64,000 bases of DNA from Ficedula albicollis (GCF_000247815.1 NC_021680.1:310001-374000); one strand, 5' to 3'. Counted from the first letter of the stretch, positions 1 through 44,320 are shown. The notes: generated from the sequence alone by a model not told the origin. A program made the numbers and translations.

Positions 1-30163
<30,163 letters not shown>

Positions 30164-33100
30164 CTGGGAGAGAGAAGAGTCTTCCAAGCCAGTCTTGGTC
30201 AGCCAAGAGTGGCGAGGACCTGGGAACACAGAAGCAAAAGAGCACGGTTGGTGTTAGCCTTGAAACTGTGGTCAACATAGAGAGGCAAATCCTTCTTGGC
30301 AGTTATCTAGACACATGTGGGGCTGACTTGACCCACATGCAGTCCTGCTGCATGTGTATTAGGCTTTGGTAGAGCCTAAATCAACCCTGAATGGAACACA
30401 TGGCTGGCGGGAAGACCTTGTCATAGCCCTTGAGCAGGGACAAAGACAGATTCTTGTTGCTACTGCTTCTTTATTTAGGAAACAGTTAATCTGGCACTGT
30501 CAAAGCACCAAATACTCATCTCTGGCCTACTTACCACATCTTACTTTGCTACCCTCTGCCAATGCCATAACTTTGACCAATTGCTATCTCTTGCTTCTAA
30601 TGGCCCTCCTGCTCTGCAGCTCCTCTCCAGCTCCCTGGGGAACATCCCTGCCTCCCTCATTACCCTGCTGCTGAATGAAAATGTATGTTTGCTAGTTTCT
30701 CTCCAACAACAACTGTAACTCCTTTGGTAGGCTCTCTTTTTTTTATCCACTGATTTTAGGAAAAGCAAGAAAAATGGGAAAAACTGTGCACTGGGGTGGC
30801 TCTGACCGTGCTCGCTGAAGACAGGCTCCGTAAGTGGCAATTTGGGGCTGCATTCTCAGACCCTGACCCCCTCAAGTCCTCCTCTAGCTTCTGGGCTCTC
30901 TGCTGGCTCCTGGGTGGCCTTGGCTGACCCACAGACAGACTCCTTGTCCCTGCATAATGGGGCAGCCGTGGCAGGGGAAGGCTCAGGGACTAATGAACAC
31001 CGGCTGCCTTTGACTGACTCATTGGTGTTCAAATCTCAGCACCCCCTCCTTGGCCTCTTGCTTGGCTTTTTGTGTGTACTCAGAGTAGAAGTAATTGTGG
31101 CCATGAGCCAGCTGCTCTGGGCAGGGCCAGTGCTTCAAAGGAAGACTCCTTGCAGGATTGCAGGAGCAGCTTAGACACGGGGAAATGAAATCCTTCCTCT
31201 CCCCTGCTTCAGATCCAACCTGCCTCAAGAGACATCAGAGCCTGTTTGGGAGCACAGCTGGACGGGGGGAGAAGGGTTCTGTGTGGATGCAGGGATGAGG
31301 GAGTGGGAGATGGATGCTGAATAAAGGAGGGTGAGCAGATACACACAGCAATTGCTTGCTAATGACAGTGGGCAGGGTGGTTGGGTAGTTAACGACTCTG
31401 TAACCCATAGACCGAAAACCATTCATTTGCTGGTGGGAACTTCCAGACTTATTGATCTGAATCTCTTTATCGGTAGATTCATTACACCTACCCAGCTCTT
31501 GGCTCTCACTGGCAAGTCACTGCAGGGCATGATAGTGTGGGAGTATTGGCATCCCTGGGGCACGATGCTACAGAGGTTTCTTATAATATCAGTGTTTGGG
31601 CTCTTAGCTGTGAAATGCTGAAAAGTCACCATGGTTCAGGCTGACCCCGGCTCAAACCAGGCTGAATCCACAGGGCAGGTGGATGCTTCTTGGTGTCTTC
31701 CAATCCAGATCAGGCTAGTCATCCCTATTAATCCTCAACTTCTTCCCAGAGGCTTGGGCTGACAGCTCTGAAGCCCTGCCAAATTTGTGAATGCATTTCT
31801 GAGCTCTGTCATCTCCATTCCCTATCTGGTCCTGCTCCATCTCCTGCTCCTCGTGTCAATAGTTTGCTTCTCCCTAAAGGATCCATCGTGGTGAATTCAG
31901 CCAGGGTGGGCTGGGAGAGCTCTGGGGCTGCATGAGCAGTCTGACAGCTTGAGTTGTGTCTACCTGGGAAGAGAAGTTGCACGAACATTCCTCATTTTCC
32001 TGTGCTTCCCAGTCCAGCTCACATTGCAGTGACAGAACCATTGAAAACCATTGACTGGGGGAACAGACCCAGGACTGTATATTTTTTTTCTCCCTCCTTT
32101 ACAAGGAAAATAAGCAAATTTATGTGTCATTTAATGTGTCAAATTGGTTGCATTAGAGCGACTTTGCCTAGGTCACTTTTAGTCTTTTTTTTTCAATTAG
32201 CCTTTGTTGTTCCCAAGTTCAGATAAAACTCCCAGCTGGTGACCTTCCTGATGCATTTGATTCCTTCATTCCTAGAGGTGGCACTGGAAAACCTCCCATC
32301 CAGGGCAGTGAAGGCAACTTTGAGCCCATCACTTTCCTGGTGTCCAATGTCAATGTCCTTCTCCTTCATGTTCTGCTGGACTGGGGCAATGCCTCTCCAT
32401 CCCAGAATGGCCTCTGTGTAACCTGGAAAGGTCATCTGATCTCCAGTTGCCTCTGGCACAGCAGAAATTCAGGGCTGCTTCTGTATTTTACCAGAACTGG
32501 CTACCTTTGGTTTGTTTTGCTATTTTATTTTTTTCCCTACAATCCCCCTGAAACATGGATGTTGGAATTAAAGAGTTATTACAGCTAATTCTGAATTTTG
32601 GCAGGCATTGAGCTTTTGGCTCCAAAGCATTTCAACTTTGGGGAGCTGTGAAAGAATCAATCTGCTGCAATTTCTCTGTAGTGCTCAATAAAATATACAG
32701 ACAATATAAAACTGAGAAAAATATTTGAGGGTTTTGCCAAACATATACCACAGCAAAGCTCTCTCTTTCCCTCCCCATCAGCCTCTCTCCATCCAGGATT
32801 TGTGCCTTATGAGCCAGCAAAGGAAGAAATATAAAGACGCTGTTAAATCCACAGTGCATCCACCCTAATTATGTATTTTCAGTTATTTTTACATTTTGCT
32901 GATGGGCTGTATCTGTGTGAGCAGCTTTGTGAGAATGAATGCAAAAGGGAAACTGTGTGTGTGGATGCTTGGAGCAGCTGTGCCAACAAAGTCATTAATG
33001 GTGTGGCAGTGGTTTGAGGGGATTCGGGGGAACAGCATCCTCCCAAAATGCAGCACCGGGTCCCCCAGCAGCATCTGTAGCCCTTTTTTTATAACTGAGC

Positions 33101-34250
33101 AATGTGAATGTAGCAAATGCGAACTGGGCTTTTGCAGGAAAGGTGCAGAGACATCAGATCTGCACAATGAGTATGATGCCAGAAGTTTTATCTGTGGCAT
33201 TTTATGAGGATAGTTTAATATTTTGATGGTCCAACAATATTTCTATTTTCATGGCAATTTTGATGAATCACTTTGGTTAAAAAAAATCAAATACTGACTG
33301 GCAAGATGCTTGAGAAAGGAAAATATCTGTTTCTTCAACCATATATTGTGTATTAAAATGTTCTTTGAAGTCACTAATGATGTGAAAATGAAGTGAACTT
33401 TTCTTTTTTTTAGTGAGAAACCTTTTAATCTACCCAGAACATAAAGAGATGGATATATGTATGTATATATTCATGTACATTTATTGTATTCCCTTTTCCT
33501 GAACATCAGGAAAACCCTAAGCCCTGCTGTTTGGTGCAGATGACCAGCTGGAAAATCAGATCTCCTTGGAGTTCAGGCCTGTGCTCATCCTTGATGCTGA
33601 CCAACAAACCATCCAGAAGCAGAGTTTGCTGCCTGCTTCCTTGGCATGGCAGAAGCAAGCAGGTATTTGCTAACAGCCAACAGTCCCTGGACTGTGTGAT
33701 GAGAGCTGTGATGTGTTCCCTGCTGGAGCACAACTAGCAGGAGCCGGACATCTGTGATGGATTTGCTCCCACTGCTGTTAATGGTGGGAGTGACCCCAGG
33801 GGATGGTGATGCAGGAAGCCTCTGATGTATTATTTGGACTTCTTGAAAAGTATCTTGCAGGTTTTAAGCCAAAAGCACCTGCTGATGGATGGTTTTCAAG
33901 GCTTCCAAAATTACCCTGGAGATAACCAAGTGCTTAGTGCAGATGATGCCAGTTCCATGTCACAACAAGATGCAGCCCATGCAGCTTTCCTCTTGGGTTC
34001 ATTGGGAAGGCAATTCAGCCCCACAGTATCCCTGGTTGGCTTCCCAGCCTTAGACTTTTCATTCCAAAGTGATTACAGAGCTGGAAAACTGACGTGGATT
34101 GCATTGCCAGTTCTGAATCCCAACTCTGGAGTTTTTTGGGATCTCCAAAGCGAAGCTGCAGTCCTCACTGGTTTAAGGAAACTCATTGTTCCCATCCATC
34201 AGCATCATTATTGCCTTGATATTGGAATCTTTCCTGGGTACCATGTCCTT
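30164..34250. other. Upstream intron or 5' region of TNR
   Basis: Starts with the splice acceptor (CT-rich tract and CAG) of the ATG exon. No noncoding exon, promoter or other gene could be picked out. Human TNR has very long introns upstream of its start codon, so this region is inferred to be intron. Confidence 0.55.
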
Positions 34251-34254
34251 CAGC

Positions 34255-34447
34255 CATGGCAGGTGAGGTTGTGTACATGGCATAGTCATGTCAAGCACTG
34301 GAACCCAGGGAAGTGGTGGAGGGATTTTAATAAATCTTGTATGTATGGCACCTGGGGACATAGTTTAGTGGTGGGCTTGGCAGTGCCAAATTAATGGTTG
34401 GGCCTTGATCTTAGAGGTCTTTTCCAACCGCAATGATTCTAAGATTC
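34255..34447 (+). mobile_element. CR1 LINE 3' fragment
   Basis: Has the CR1 tail phrases cactggaacccagggaagtg, acatagtttagtggtgggct, and cttagaggtcttttccaacc followed by aatgattctaagattct. It is a 5'-truncated insertion. The 5' limit is approximate. Confidence 0.8.
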
Positions 34448-35590
34448 TCAGACCCTGTGATGTGTGCCTTGCTTTTGCTTTGCTTTGTGATGCAGCAGGA
34501 AACTCTTGTGATTTTCGTGTCCCACTGGAAAGAACTTGTGTTGCAGCAGCTGCTAATGAAGAAATAGTGGAAATAATTGGGTCAGCTCCTCAGCATCTGA
34601 AACTGCTGCAAATTTGGTGTCATGAGACTGGTCTGCACCAGTAGGATCCTCCTTAGCAGATGTAGAGATGCAGCATGTCCTGCAGACCCTCCTGCAGCTT
34701 TCTGAGAGGAAACAGTACTGGTGCCCAGTTATTACTGATGTACTGATGTGTAATTTGTCTGTTTAAAAAGGCTTTCATTGCATTAATTCCAGGGGGAGAG
34801 TGAAGATCCTTGCTGCATGAAAGTAAATGAAGCCTTCTCCCTGATCAAGTCCTTTTGCATCCTCTATTTAACTGCAGTCCTTTTCACCCCTCTAAACACA
34901 GCCTGTTTCAGGATTTTGGGGAAATTAAAGGTGGAAAGCTTAGAGAAGCAAACCATCTACTGTAACAGTGGTTGCTTGAAGGCCAGATGCTGTGGACTCA
35001 AGGGCCCAGAGCTGAGGAACAACAAGGAAACCTGCACCATGCCAGAAAAGACTTAACTGAGTGTTTCCATTTCCATTCCATGCTGTCACCAAGCAGCTCT
35101 CATAGAGGGAATGATTTTCACTCTGCTGACCAATGACGTTTAAGGATGAAATACTTTGAAAACTTTTATCAGTTTTCCCTAACTATATGCAGACGAAGAA
35201 ATCTATAGTTCTCCTAACAGACTGCAAATTCTGCCAGTTTCAAAATTCACACACACCTCTGTCATTGCAACCTATGTTATGTCTTGCTTTTATTACATAT
35301 TCTTTTACTGAATTGCCATGGAATACATCAGTAGCTTCTATAAACTCCCAAAGGAAAGCAACCAATAGCTTAGTGCAGAGGTTTTGGGGGGAATCTTCTT
35401 TAATTTTCACATTAAGAGTCTGGAATCCAGCATGTCTGGCTTCACATCACCTCAACAGCTGCTTCCTGCCCACGCCCTTGCGAAGTCTGGGAATCACCAG
35501 GTTAAGTCTTATTTTAATGAGGGTGACAGCTCGAATCTGAGCCTATCCCAGCATTTTAAAGAGCAAATTTTGGTGCTATCTTCATATATA

Positions 35591-35763
<173 letters not shown>

Positions 35764-35865
35764 TTTACAGGAACACTATCATCTCCCCATTCAATCCAAC
35801 TTAGTTTAACCACATGCCACAAAAGAATTCTTGCTCAGTGCAAAATTTGCTTCTGTGGCTGGGGT

Positions 35866-35883
35866 GGGGGGGGGGGGGGGGGG
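35866..35883. repeat. Poly-G run of 18 bases
   Basis: A second G run, preceded by GGGGT, 100 bases to the right of the adapter. It could be real or a related error. Confidence 0.8.
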
Positions 35884-36021
35884 CTGGCTTGCAAAGGTGG
35901 GCACCTAATTTTATACTGAAGACCAAGGTGGGTGCTCAATTTCATAATGGAAGCTGTTAGCAGTGAGCTTGGTCTGGCCACTGCCTGTCCCTCTTCACTG
36001 TCATCTGCCCCAGTGCTCCAT

Positions 36022-36470
36022 GGGCAATGCTGAGATGCATCACAGGCTGCAAACGCATGCTGTGGCACAGGATGGCTCGTGGCTAAAGGCTCTCTTTTAT
36101 TTTCCAACACAAATATGTAGACCCATAAACACCCATAGTGTCCAATGCCCTGCAGGAAGGTGACCCATTCCCCTCTGGGTCCATCTCTACCACCCTGGTC
36201 CAGTGCTGCCTGAAATCCGCAATGCTGAGATGCAGCACGGGCTGCAAACGCATGCTGTGGCACAGGATGGCTGGGCAATGCTGAGATGCATCACAGGCTG
36301 CAAACGCATGCTGTGGCACAGGATGGCTCGTGGCTAAAGGCTCTCTTTTATTTTCCAACACAAATATGAAGACCCATAAACACCCATAGTGTCCAATGCC
36401 CTGCAGGAAGGTGACCCATTCCCCTCTGGGTCCATCTCTACCACCCTGGTCCAGTGCTGCCTGAAATCCC
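36022..36470. repeat. 251-bp tandem duplication
   Basis: 36022-36272 repeats from 36273 to about 36468 with almost no change. A third partial copy (caatgctgagatgcagcacg and following) is embedded at the end of the first copy, about 36218-36272. Confidence 0.85.
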
Positions 36471-39400
36471 AGCTCCTAAGGGAGTTGCTACCTGCTAACA
36501 CTGAGCTCTTCCATACCAACTTGTGAGGCTGGGCATGTGCTTTGAGTTGTGGCAGGTGAGTATTGGGTAGCCTGGCCCTTTGAGCCCTAAGATTTGATGT
36601 CTGCTGGAGATGGCCTCAGTCGCCCTGCTGCCTGGACAGCCCTGTCCTTTGGGACTTCCTGCCTGTGAAAAGTCCTCACATTCTGCACTTCACACCATAT
36701 CTTTATTGACACAGAGCTGTGAAATAAATCTGCCCTCAGCAGGCCTGCATTTTGCAGAAGGGTTTATTTCATCCTTACGTGGTGTCTCTGGGAGTTAAAG
36801 AAGTTTTGCTAGGGAGAGCTGGGGACAGAGGTAGCTCCTGCTGCTGTTCTCAACAGCACCCCCATTTGCCCATAATGCTTCTGGGGTCACTGCTCCTGCC
36901 CAGTGCCTGGGGAAGAATTTAACTTTCTAAAGACTTTGGGACAGGAACAGACCTTTCAAGATGCTTGCCTTCAGTGCTAAAGCTCTGCACTGTTTTCCCA
37001 AGCCCCGTGATGACCATTGTCCCTGCCCCAGCAGCTCCTGGAGTTTCACTGGAGATGCTTAGAAGCTGTAAATGAGAAATTACCTGCAATTATGGAGCAT
37101 CACAGGGCATAAATACCCTCTAAATCCTCTTTAATTACATGGTAGCACTTAATTACATGGCAACAAGAATGTAAGCACAAAAATAAACATGATTTCAGTT
37201 TTATCTTCAGCAGAGGCACTGGTAATTAATTTTGGAGGGTAATGTAGGACCTGCATGGTGTGGACTCCACTAACACAATACTGCAAAGGTGCTGCTGCCC
37301 AGGAGAGATGAACCGCCCTTCTTCTTCCTTCCCAACAGCCACGACTTTGTCACCTCTTCCCATTCCCCACTCTGTCATCGCTCTGTCTGCCTGCATGTTG
37401 ATGCACAGGCAGAGACTTGCAGATAGGATAAGGCAGGACTGGTCAGTCTTAGTATCCACTCATCACCCTGCATGGAGAAAACCAGGCACAAGAGCCCACG
37501 TGGTTCGTTCTTCCCACCTCGGTTAGGCTGTAAGCTCACATCCCCTAACCAGCTCTGGGGATTTGGATCACTCTCCGCTATGGGCACGGGGCTTTTGTGC
37601 CCATGTGCTCCCAGCATTCCACTCGGGAGCCAGCAGCAAGTCCTCGTGCTCCTCTGGCTGGTGCTCGGCTGTCATGTTGTATTAGAGTCAAAGCAATCCA
37701 GACTTCCTTGGGGCTTAGCTGAAGCGGATGCAAACCCGGCTTGGGATGCTCCCTTGCCAAAACGCTGCCACCCATCACCCCAGCACAGATTGAGTATATG
37801 CCTTGATGAGGATAAAGGGATGTGCAATGAACGGCAAAGTCACGTTGAAGGACTCGGATGCACCCTTCCCTCTGTCACCCCACATAAACACCCCGAGCAC
37901 GTTTAAAGGGAGAACAGTGCTGCAGACCAGCAGAGGAAAATCCCTACCATTTCCCTAGGTTTTTTAATCATAATTAGTGCATTGCAGCATGTTCCCCTGG
38001 GAACTCTGAGCAGAAGCACACAGGAACTCAGTTTGCTTTCAGTAAAAGCAAACCCACCTGCTGAAGTCACATAAGCAGTTTTTAACTTGCTCTTCAGTTT
38101 GCCAAGTCATTTATACCCTCACCCAAAGCCAGGGGGATGGAGAAGGAATGTTCTTCTGGTGCATTCTTGCATTAATTTTCCCTTCACATGTAATTTTACA
38201 CCACAGAGATGAAGCAGAGCTGATGTGATCACAACTGAGTATGCTGTGACATTCCCCCACCTGCTTTTTAAGCCCCATACTGGAAAAAAATCCAGATTTC
38301 TCTTTATTTTTAATGTATTACTTATACTAAACAGCACGTTACTGCTGCTTTACATGCACATGCATCCTGGCAGGTAGCAGCAGGGATCGTGCTGTCTGAA
38401 CCTTCCAATAATTGGTATTTTCTACTCACCTTCCCATTGTAATTTCCCTGGAATGTAAAGAGCAGCAGCAGATACTTGTGGAACAGATTTGAGGCTGGAA
38501 CAAAGCTGCCACGGTGGAGCTGCTGGAGGGTGGTTTTCCTTGGGCAAAGCTTGTTCCAGGCCCCTTTGGGGACCTGCAGGATCTCCTCAGGAGGGGAACA
38601 ACCTTTGATCAGTGACCACAAGGACCCTGCAAAGATTTTCTATCATGTCCCATTGAAAAGACAATCAAAGAGAGCATGAACAAGCTGGAGCAGAGAAATG
38701 AATCATAGTCCTGCTGCAGAGACTTCATTTGATAAATAATGTATATGGAGTTTACAGTAATAACCGCTTTCTTCCCACCCAGGCAGCTGGGCTGGGTTTT
38801 GGTGTATTCCTCCTCCCAGGCAGTGTGACAGACTCTGTTTTGTCAGATGGGTTAATCTGGGGCTTTTCTCAACCACTGGCAAGCCACACGTGGGACCCAG
38901 CTTCCCCAACACCAGGATGCTGCACCCTGAACCGCCCACCAACCTTGGTGCAGCCCAGTGCTGGAGAGGAGGCTTCCCCATCCCAGGACCAAGGCCCTCA
39001 TCCCACCACTGAAACAATTTTTCTGTCTTCTAGCATGCTTTCCAAAGCATGACATCTCCCACAGGTGGGTCCCCTCAGGAAAGATGGAGCTTTGGAGGTG
39101 ACCAGCTAAATCACCTCTGGTTATCCCTGAAGAGTGCTGGAGCAAGGATTATCCTTTTTGATCCCATGCTGCTGGTATAACACCATGAAGTGAGGTGTTC
39201 CCATCACCTTCCCTGCCCAGTTTTCCTGCCCTTAGACCATAAGAACCATCACGATTGGACAATCCAAACTACAGGCTAGTCCTTGTCCTCCCTCTTGTGA
39301 CATCTCAAGACATGGAGATGAGAAAATGGGGACTGAAAATTGGTCTCTTTAGGAAGCAGAAAAAAGGGAGAAATTCCCTCTTGCATCTCTTGTTCTTGGG

Positions 39401-40839
39401 ATTCTGATGAATAGCAGGAGGGGATAAGGGAGGATAGAGGAGGACTGTGACCATTCCTGAGCCTCAGAGATTCTGGTGATTCAAGGATTTCCTAACCTGC
39501 AAGAGCCTGTCAGGCTTGAGGCAGTGAGAGGGGCTCACAGGTGTAGGACAGAGCTGGTCTGGGCTTTTAGGATGGGGGTCATATACAATAAGTCATGCTG
39601 TGGGTGTGCAGTCCAAATCCCAGATTTCCTTAGTTTTTGTCTTCCTGCCAGCTGAGATAGCCTCCAAGGACATGTCTGGACCTGAGGAGCGGGTTGGGCA
39701 CCTGCATGGAGCCTCTGGTGCTACTAGAAGAATATAAAATGGCTTTAATCAGGGAAAATACTCTTTAGTCATTTTTATAGCAGGCCTTGAAGGCTTCAAC
39801 TGGAGTGATTTGGTTAAAAATAGATTTGTTTCTGTTGGACTTTAGTGGAAAACCTGGGCTGCCATATTAATGAAGGTAAGTGGGAAAACCCATATCTCTC
39901 CCCCTTTTACGTCCCTGTGGAAGAACTGGAAATAGCCTCAGCATTTTTACTGCAGAGATAAAAAAAGATGCTCAGGAGGGGAAAATAGCTGTAATCAATG
40001 TGGGCTTGCACCAGCTAAAGACTGGAGTTAGCTTAGGGTTTTATTGGTCTGTAATAGGCAAGTGCCTCATCAAAGAGTGGATATAAATGCATAACATAAT
40101 TTCATGGAGCCAGTGTGAGGCTGAGAGCTTGGAAGCCAGTCCACTGCTTTGCCATATACTTTAAGTGAGAGCTTGGTTTTGCTCACTTTAGTTCTCCAAG
40201 TAGTATTGTAAGTGTTGGTTACAAAAAGCTCACAAGCAAACACTTAAGATCAATTTTATGGCTGTTTTAGTGCTGAAGAACTCTGTGGAGATCTAAGACT
40301 CGGGATGAACGAGACCTCTTATGTCCTGTGACAGACAGTGATATAAGTCCTTTCATGAATGGCTTGAAATTCATCTTTGGATTGCCTCCTGTGGTCCCCA
40401 GTGTCCCAGAATTCTGGCTCAGCACTTTGCATTTCCAAGACATTTATATTTTCTATGCCAAAACTAACCAGAGTCATTTGGAACACACTTTCTTTCCTGC
40501 TTTTACTGTCCTCCTTCACTTTTGATCAAAGCAATAGATAAATAATGGCAAATAAAATGCTGTGGCCATTTGAGTAGGGCTTGCTGAACTGAGAAATTAG
40601 ATCTCTTGGGCAGCAATTGCAGCAGTGGAAACAGCCAAAAATATTTGCAGTGTTGGAGTGCAGCAGTTTAAAATGAAGGAATTACTGGCTGCATACTATT
40701 CCTACAGAAAGTGAGGAGCAAATGCCCCTTGGTGCCTGCTTGGAGTGGGACAACCCTGTCACATTAGGCCAGCTCAGCCTATTAATTGAGGTGGACTTGG
40801 ACTGCACCTCACACACCTGAAACAGCAAATAGGAGAGTG
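36471..40839. other. Noncoding stretch without recognised genes
   Basis: Unique-looking sequence. The 37070-37215 part has repeated TTAATTACATGG words that resemble homeodomain-type sites; function unknown. Confidence 0.5.
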
Positions 40840-41440
40840 TTCGAAGAGATTTCATCCAGAGGAGGCTGGACAAGCTCAAGGAGTGGGCCCATGGGAGCCT
40901 CATGAGGTTCAACAAGGTCAAGAGCAAGGCCTTTCATCTGGGTTGGGGCAACCCCTGCTATCAACACAAAGAAGGAATAGAGAGCAACCCTGGGAAGTTC
41001 TTGGAAGTAATGGCAGATGAAAGGCTGGGCATAAGCTGACACTGTGTGTTCACAGCCCAGGAAATGACTCTCATCCTTGGTGGGCAGTGTGGGCAGCGGA
41101 TCAAGGAGGGAATACTGCCCCTCTACTCGAGATCTCACCCCTGGAGTGCTGCATCTGGCCCAGACGTCTTCAGCACAGGAAAGACAACCTGTTGGAACAG
41201 GTCCAGAGGAGGCTGTGAAGCAGCTCTGAGGGCTGGAGCATGTCTGCTATGCAGACAGGCTGGGAGAGCTGGGGGTGTTCAGCCTGGAGAAAAGCAGGCT
41301 CCAGGGAGACCTTGGAGCACTTTCCTGTGCTTAGAGGGGCTTGAAGAGAGCTGGAGAGGGACTTTGGGCAGGAGCCTGGAGTGACAAGGGGGAATGTCTT
41401 CAGAAGAGCAAGAGCATTTCCTATGAAATAGCATCCTACA
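40840..41440 (+). mobile_element. CR1 LINE fragment (end of ORF2 and 3' region)
   Basis: Contains typical CR1 blocks: catccagaggaggctggaca, gagcctcatgaggttcaaca, ggtccagaggaggctgtgaa and ttcagcctggagaaaagcag, in the usual order. It is diverged and has no intact reading frame. Both limits are approximate. A probable LTR begins 40 bases to the right. Confidence 0.85.
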
Positions 41441-41480
41441 GAATATACCATGAGCTGGTGGAAGTTTACCTCTGTGCAGC

Positions 41481-42445
41481 TGTCAGGGAGTGAAATGGTT
41501 CATGCCTTTAACATTGTTACGAAGGAGTTTTGCCCATAGCAAAAACTGTAAAAGAGGCTACAACCATAGAAGTCCACTCCTCCTTGAAAATGCCTGACTG
41601 GAGCCTTGGACATTGAGTTAAGCTGCCTAGATAAGATAAAGGGGACACTATGGTTCAATTATCTCGGGTCTGGGGAGAAGTAAACAAGGCTGAGGGAAAA
41701 GAATGCAGCCACAGGAAAGCCAGACACAGCAGAAAATCATCCCTGGGTGGGTTTGGGGTGCAGGAAGACCACAGCCCACAGAGGCCAGGCTTGCACAGAC
41801 TCCCCCCAGCCGAGGGGGAGGAGGAGGTTTCAGGTGTGTGGTGTAACCTCTGGTCAGAGGCACTGAGCACCCATTCTCCCTTACACAAACCGGCCCAGCT
41901 GTGGAACCCCAACCCCAGAAAGGGTTATCCCCACATCCACAAAACATTCCTGTGGGAGGCAGCTGAGGGGGTGTCAGAATCCATCAAAGCCCCCCCGAAG
42001 TGCTCCCCCAGACTCATTCCTTACAGAGTGCACCACGGAACTGTAGGGGATGCAAGGCGGTGCAACACACCCCGAGTCTGCTGCAAGAGACTGCGCCACA
42101 CTGCCTTCCCCGGGGAGGCGCCTGGGCATTCCCCCCTGGCCTGAGAGATACCAACCCACGGGATTCTGTGCTTTCTGCGGGACCCTCACCACCAGAAGAC
42201 CAGCTGGAGAGGATCATCCGGGCACCAGCGGGATCCACAGAGGGGTGACATTATTCTGTCTCTGCTACTCTATTTCTGTCCCCCTACCTCTTTCCTATTT
42301 TTTTCCTTCCTATCTCTCTCTCTCTCTCTCTCTCTCATATTTACTATCAAATAAAATCCATTCTATTGACTTTGGCATAAGGCCTCATTTGCACCTTAAT
42401 TCAGGCAGAGGCATTTTTAAGAACTTTGAAAATTGGACCATAACA
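41481..42445 (+). mobile_element. Probable solo LTR of an endogenous retrovirus
   Basis: A ~965-bp block opening TGTCAGGGAG and closing GGACCATAACA. It has a pyrimidine/TC-rich stretch (42240-42336), an AATAAAA polyadenylation-type signal at about 42350, and a tail (ggcataaggcctcatttgca, then an AACTTTG block) of the kind that ends passerine retroviral LTRs. No internal gag, pol or env sequence adjoins it, hence solo. A clean target-site duplication is not visible: cagctg occurs at both edges but is palindromic. Family assignment is by recognition, not alignment. Confidence 0.65.
42313..42336. repeat. (TC)n microsatellite
   Basis: About 12 TC units inside the 3' part of the probable LTR. Confidence 0.9.
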
Positions 42446-44320
42446 GCTGCCAATCTAATTTTCCATTCTAGATAGATACTTCAGAACTCAAAGTCCTCTT
42501 TGGTGGAACTTTCCATGTGGCACTTTTCTTTCTAAAAGTCCAAAATACTCTACTAAAATGTACATGTGAACGGGAAACAGACCCCTCAGACACTTGCTTG
42601 GCTGGAAGGGTGACAAGGATGACTCCACAGCCCAAATTGTGGAAAAATTTAATTCTACAATCTGGCCTGAAATTTGGGTGAGTTCTCTTGCTGCCTTGGA
42701 TGGCCCTGCCATGTCTAATGTGTGCTTCTTGTGTTGATTTTCTGCTGTCTCGTTTTTTACAGTGCTGTCTTCTGTATCTCACATTTATATAAAATATCAA
42801 CATGTATATTCTCTATTTTTTAGATGTGTGGCCATCTCCTGATCTATGCAAAGCCAGGGTCACAGAAGGACATAGCAGTTAATCATAAAGTCAGCCATAT
42901 GCTTGGAGAAGATTTGAGTATTGTCTACAAATCTTCATGCCCTGAGAAAAATGACATTTTAAAACCAGCATCAAGTCTTAAGCTTCTCACAGCTTAAGCA
43001 TGGATAGGAGAAGGCAGGGAGGGAAGGTCTTATCACAGCATTTGTCTCCCCTCTCCATGTTTCTCCATCAGTGGTTTTAAGGGCATTTGGTTCATGCCAG
43101 AACTTCATGGTGTGCCCAGCTGATGCTGGCTCTGAGCTGCTTTTATATTTCCTGTGAGCTGTTTGTGCAGCTCTGAGTGTGCCAGTGCCTGTCACGGGCT
43201 TTTCTATACCTCCAGGGTGACCTGAGAGCCTTCTTATTTCCCCAAAATGGGTGCTTTGGAGCATACAGACTTTGACATGGTCTGAACAAAATTTGGAGGA
43301 ACAGCTGGAGCAGTAAAATGCTTTCTGTTTGCCAAAATCAGAAGGCACAACCATCAAGAGGCACCAGTACTGTCCCCATCTAGGGGTGCTGGAGACATGG
43401 AAACTTCTGCCCTGAGCACATAAGGAAAACATAATCCAGATGTCCCAGAGATTTTTCTGGGTATGTTTCCTGGATTATTGCCCTGGGAAGTGATGAGTGT
43501 GGCTTTAAAAGATGGAAGTAGGATCTTGCTCTATCTGGAAGCTCTGTATCTGCATGGAGAAAAGCTGCTGGACACTGAGACACAGAACTGCTTCTCCTGA
43601 GCTGCCATGGTCACTCTCCCTCAGCTGATTAAAAACTCAGCCAGAAACGCAACAAAACTGTGTTTATACTTGCGAGATACCACGGTTTGCATTTTTGCTG
43701 TACTTAAACCACAGGGCACAACAAAACTGTGTTTATACTTGCTAGATACCATGGTTTGCATTTTTGCTGTACTTAAACCACAGGATAATGCTGCTGTGCA
43801 TGATTAAAATATGATTGAGCCCCCACTGAAGCACCTGCCTTTCCAAGGAGCTCAAGTAATATTGTTTGGCAGGCACTCCAGTGACCACTGAATTCCCATG
43901 GAGCTCTTGAGTATGTGTGACATGAGGCTTTGGTAGTGAATCCAATTCTGAAAAAGCCTGGAAACTGATTTATGGCTGAGATGCACAAAGGCTTTGGAGA
44001 CACTGGAGAGATGATGGCTTGTTATCTAGAAGTGCTTTATTGTTGGACCACAGCCACGGGTGCACCCAAGGTGGGCCCATCTATCCTCTAGCAGATATGC
44101 TTGTGGTCTTGCCAGGCACTTCCTACCACAGGAAAATGCAAGTTTATATTGAATTGAGTTTAAAAGTAAGGGGATTTGCTAGTTTGGGGAGCTCAAAATG
44201 AAATAAAAAGTGTTGGTGCTGATGGGATCCATTCATCCAATAGTTGTGGTTTTCTGCTGGGCTCATGCAGCTCTAGCTGACTGTTTTAGATTTTTAATTA
44301 CGTTCTTATCAGCACAGGGT
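42446..44320. other. Noncoding stretch with one tandem duplication
   Basis: A 69-bp unit (caacaaaactgtgtttatac and following) is duplicated at 43650-43718 and 43719-43787 with a few differences. Nothing else recognised. Confidence 0.7.
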
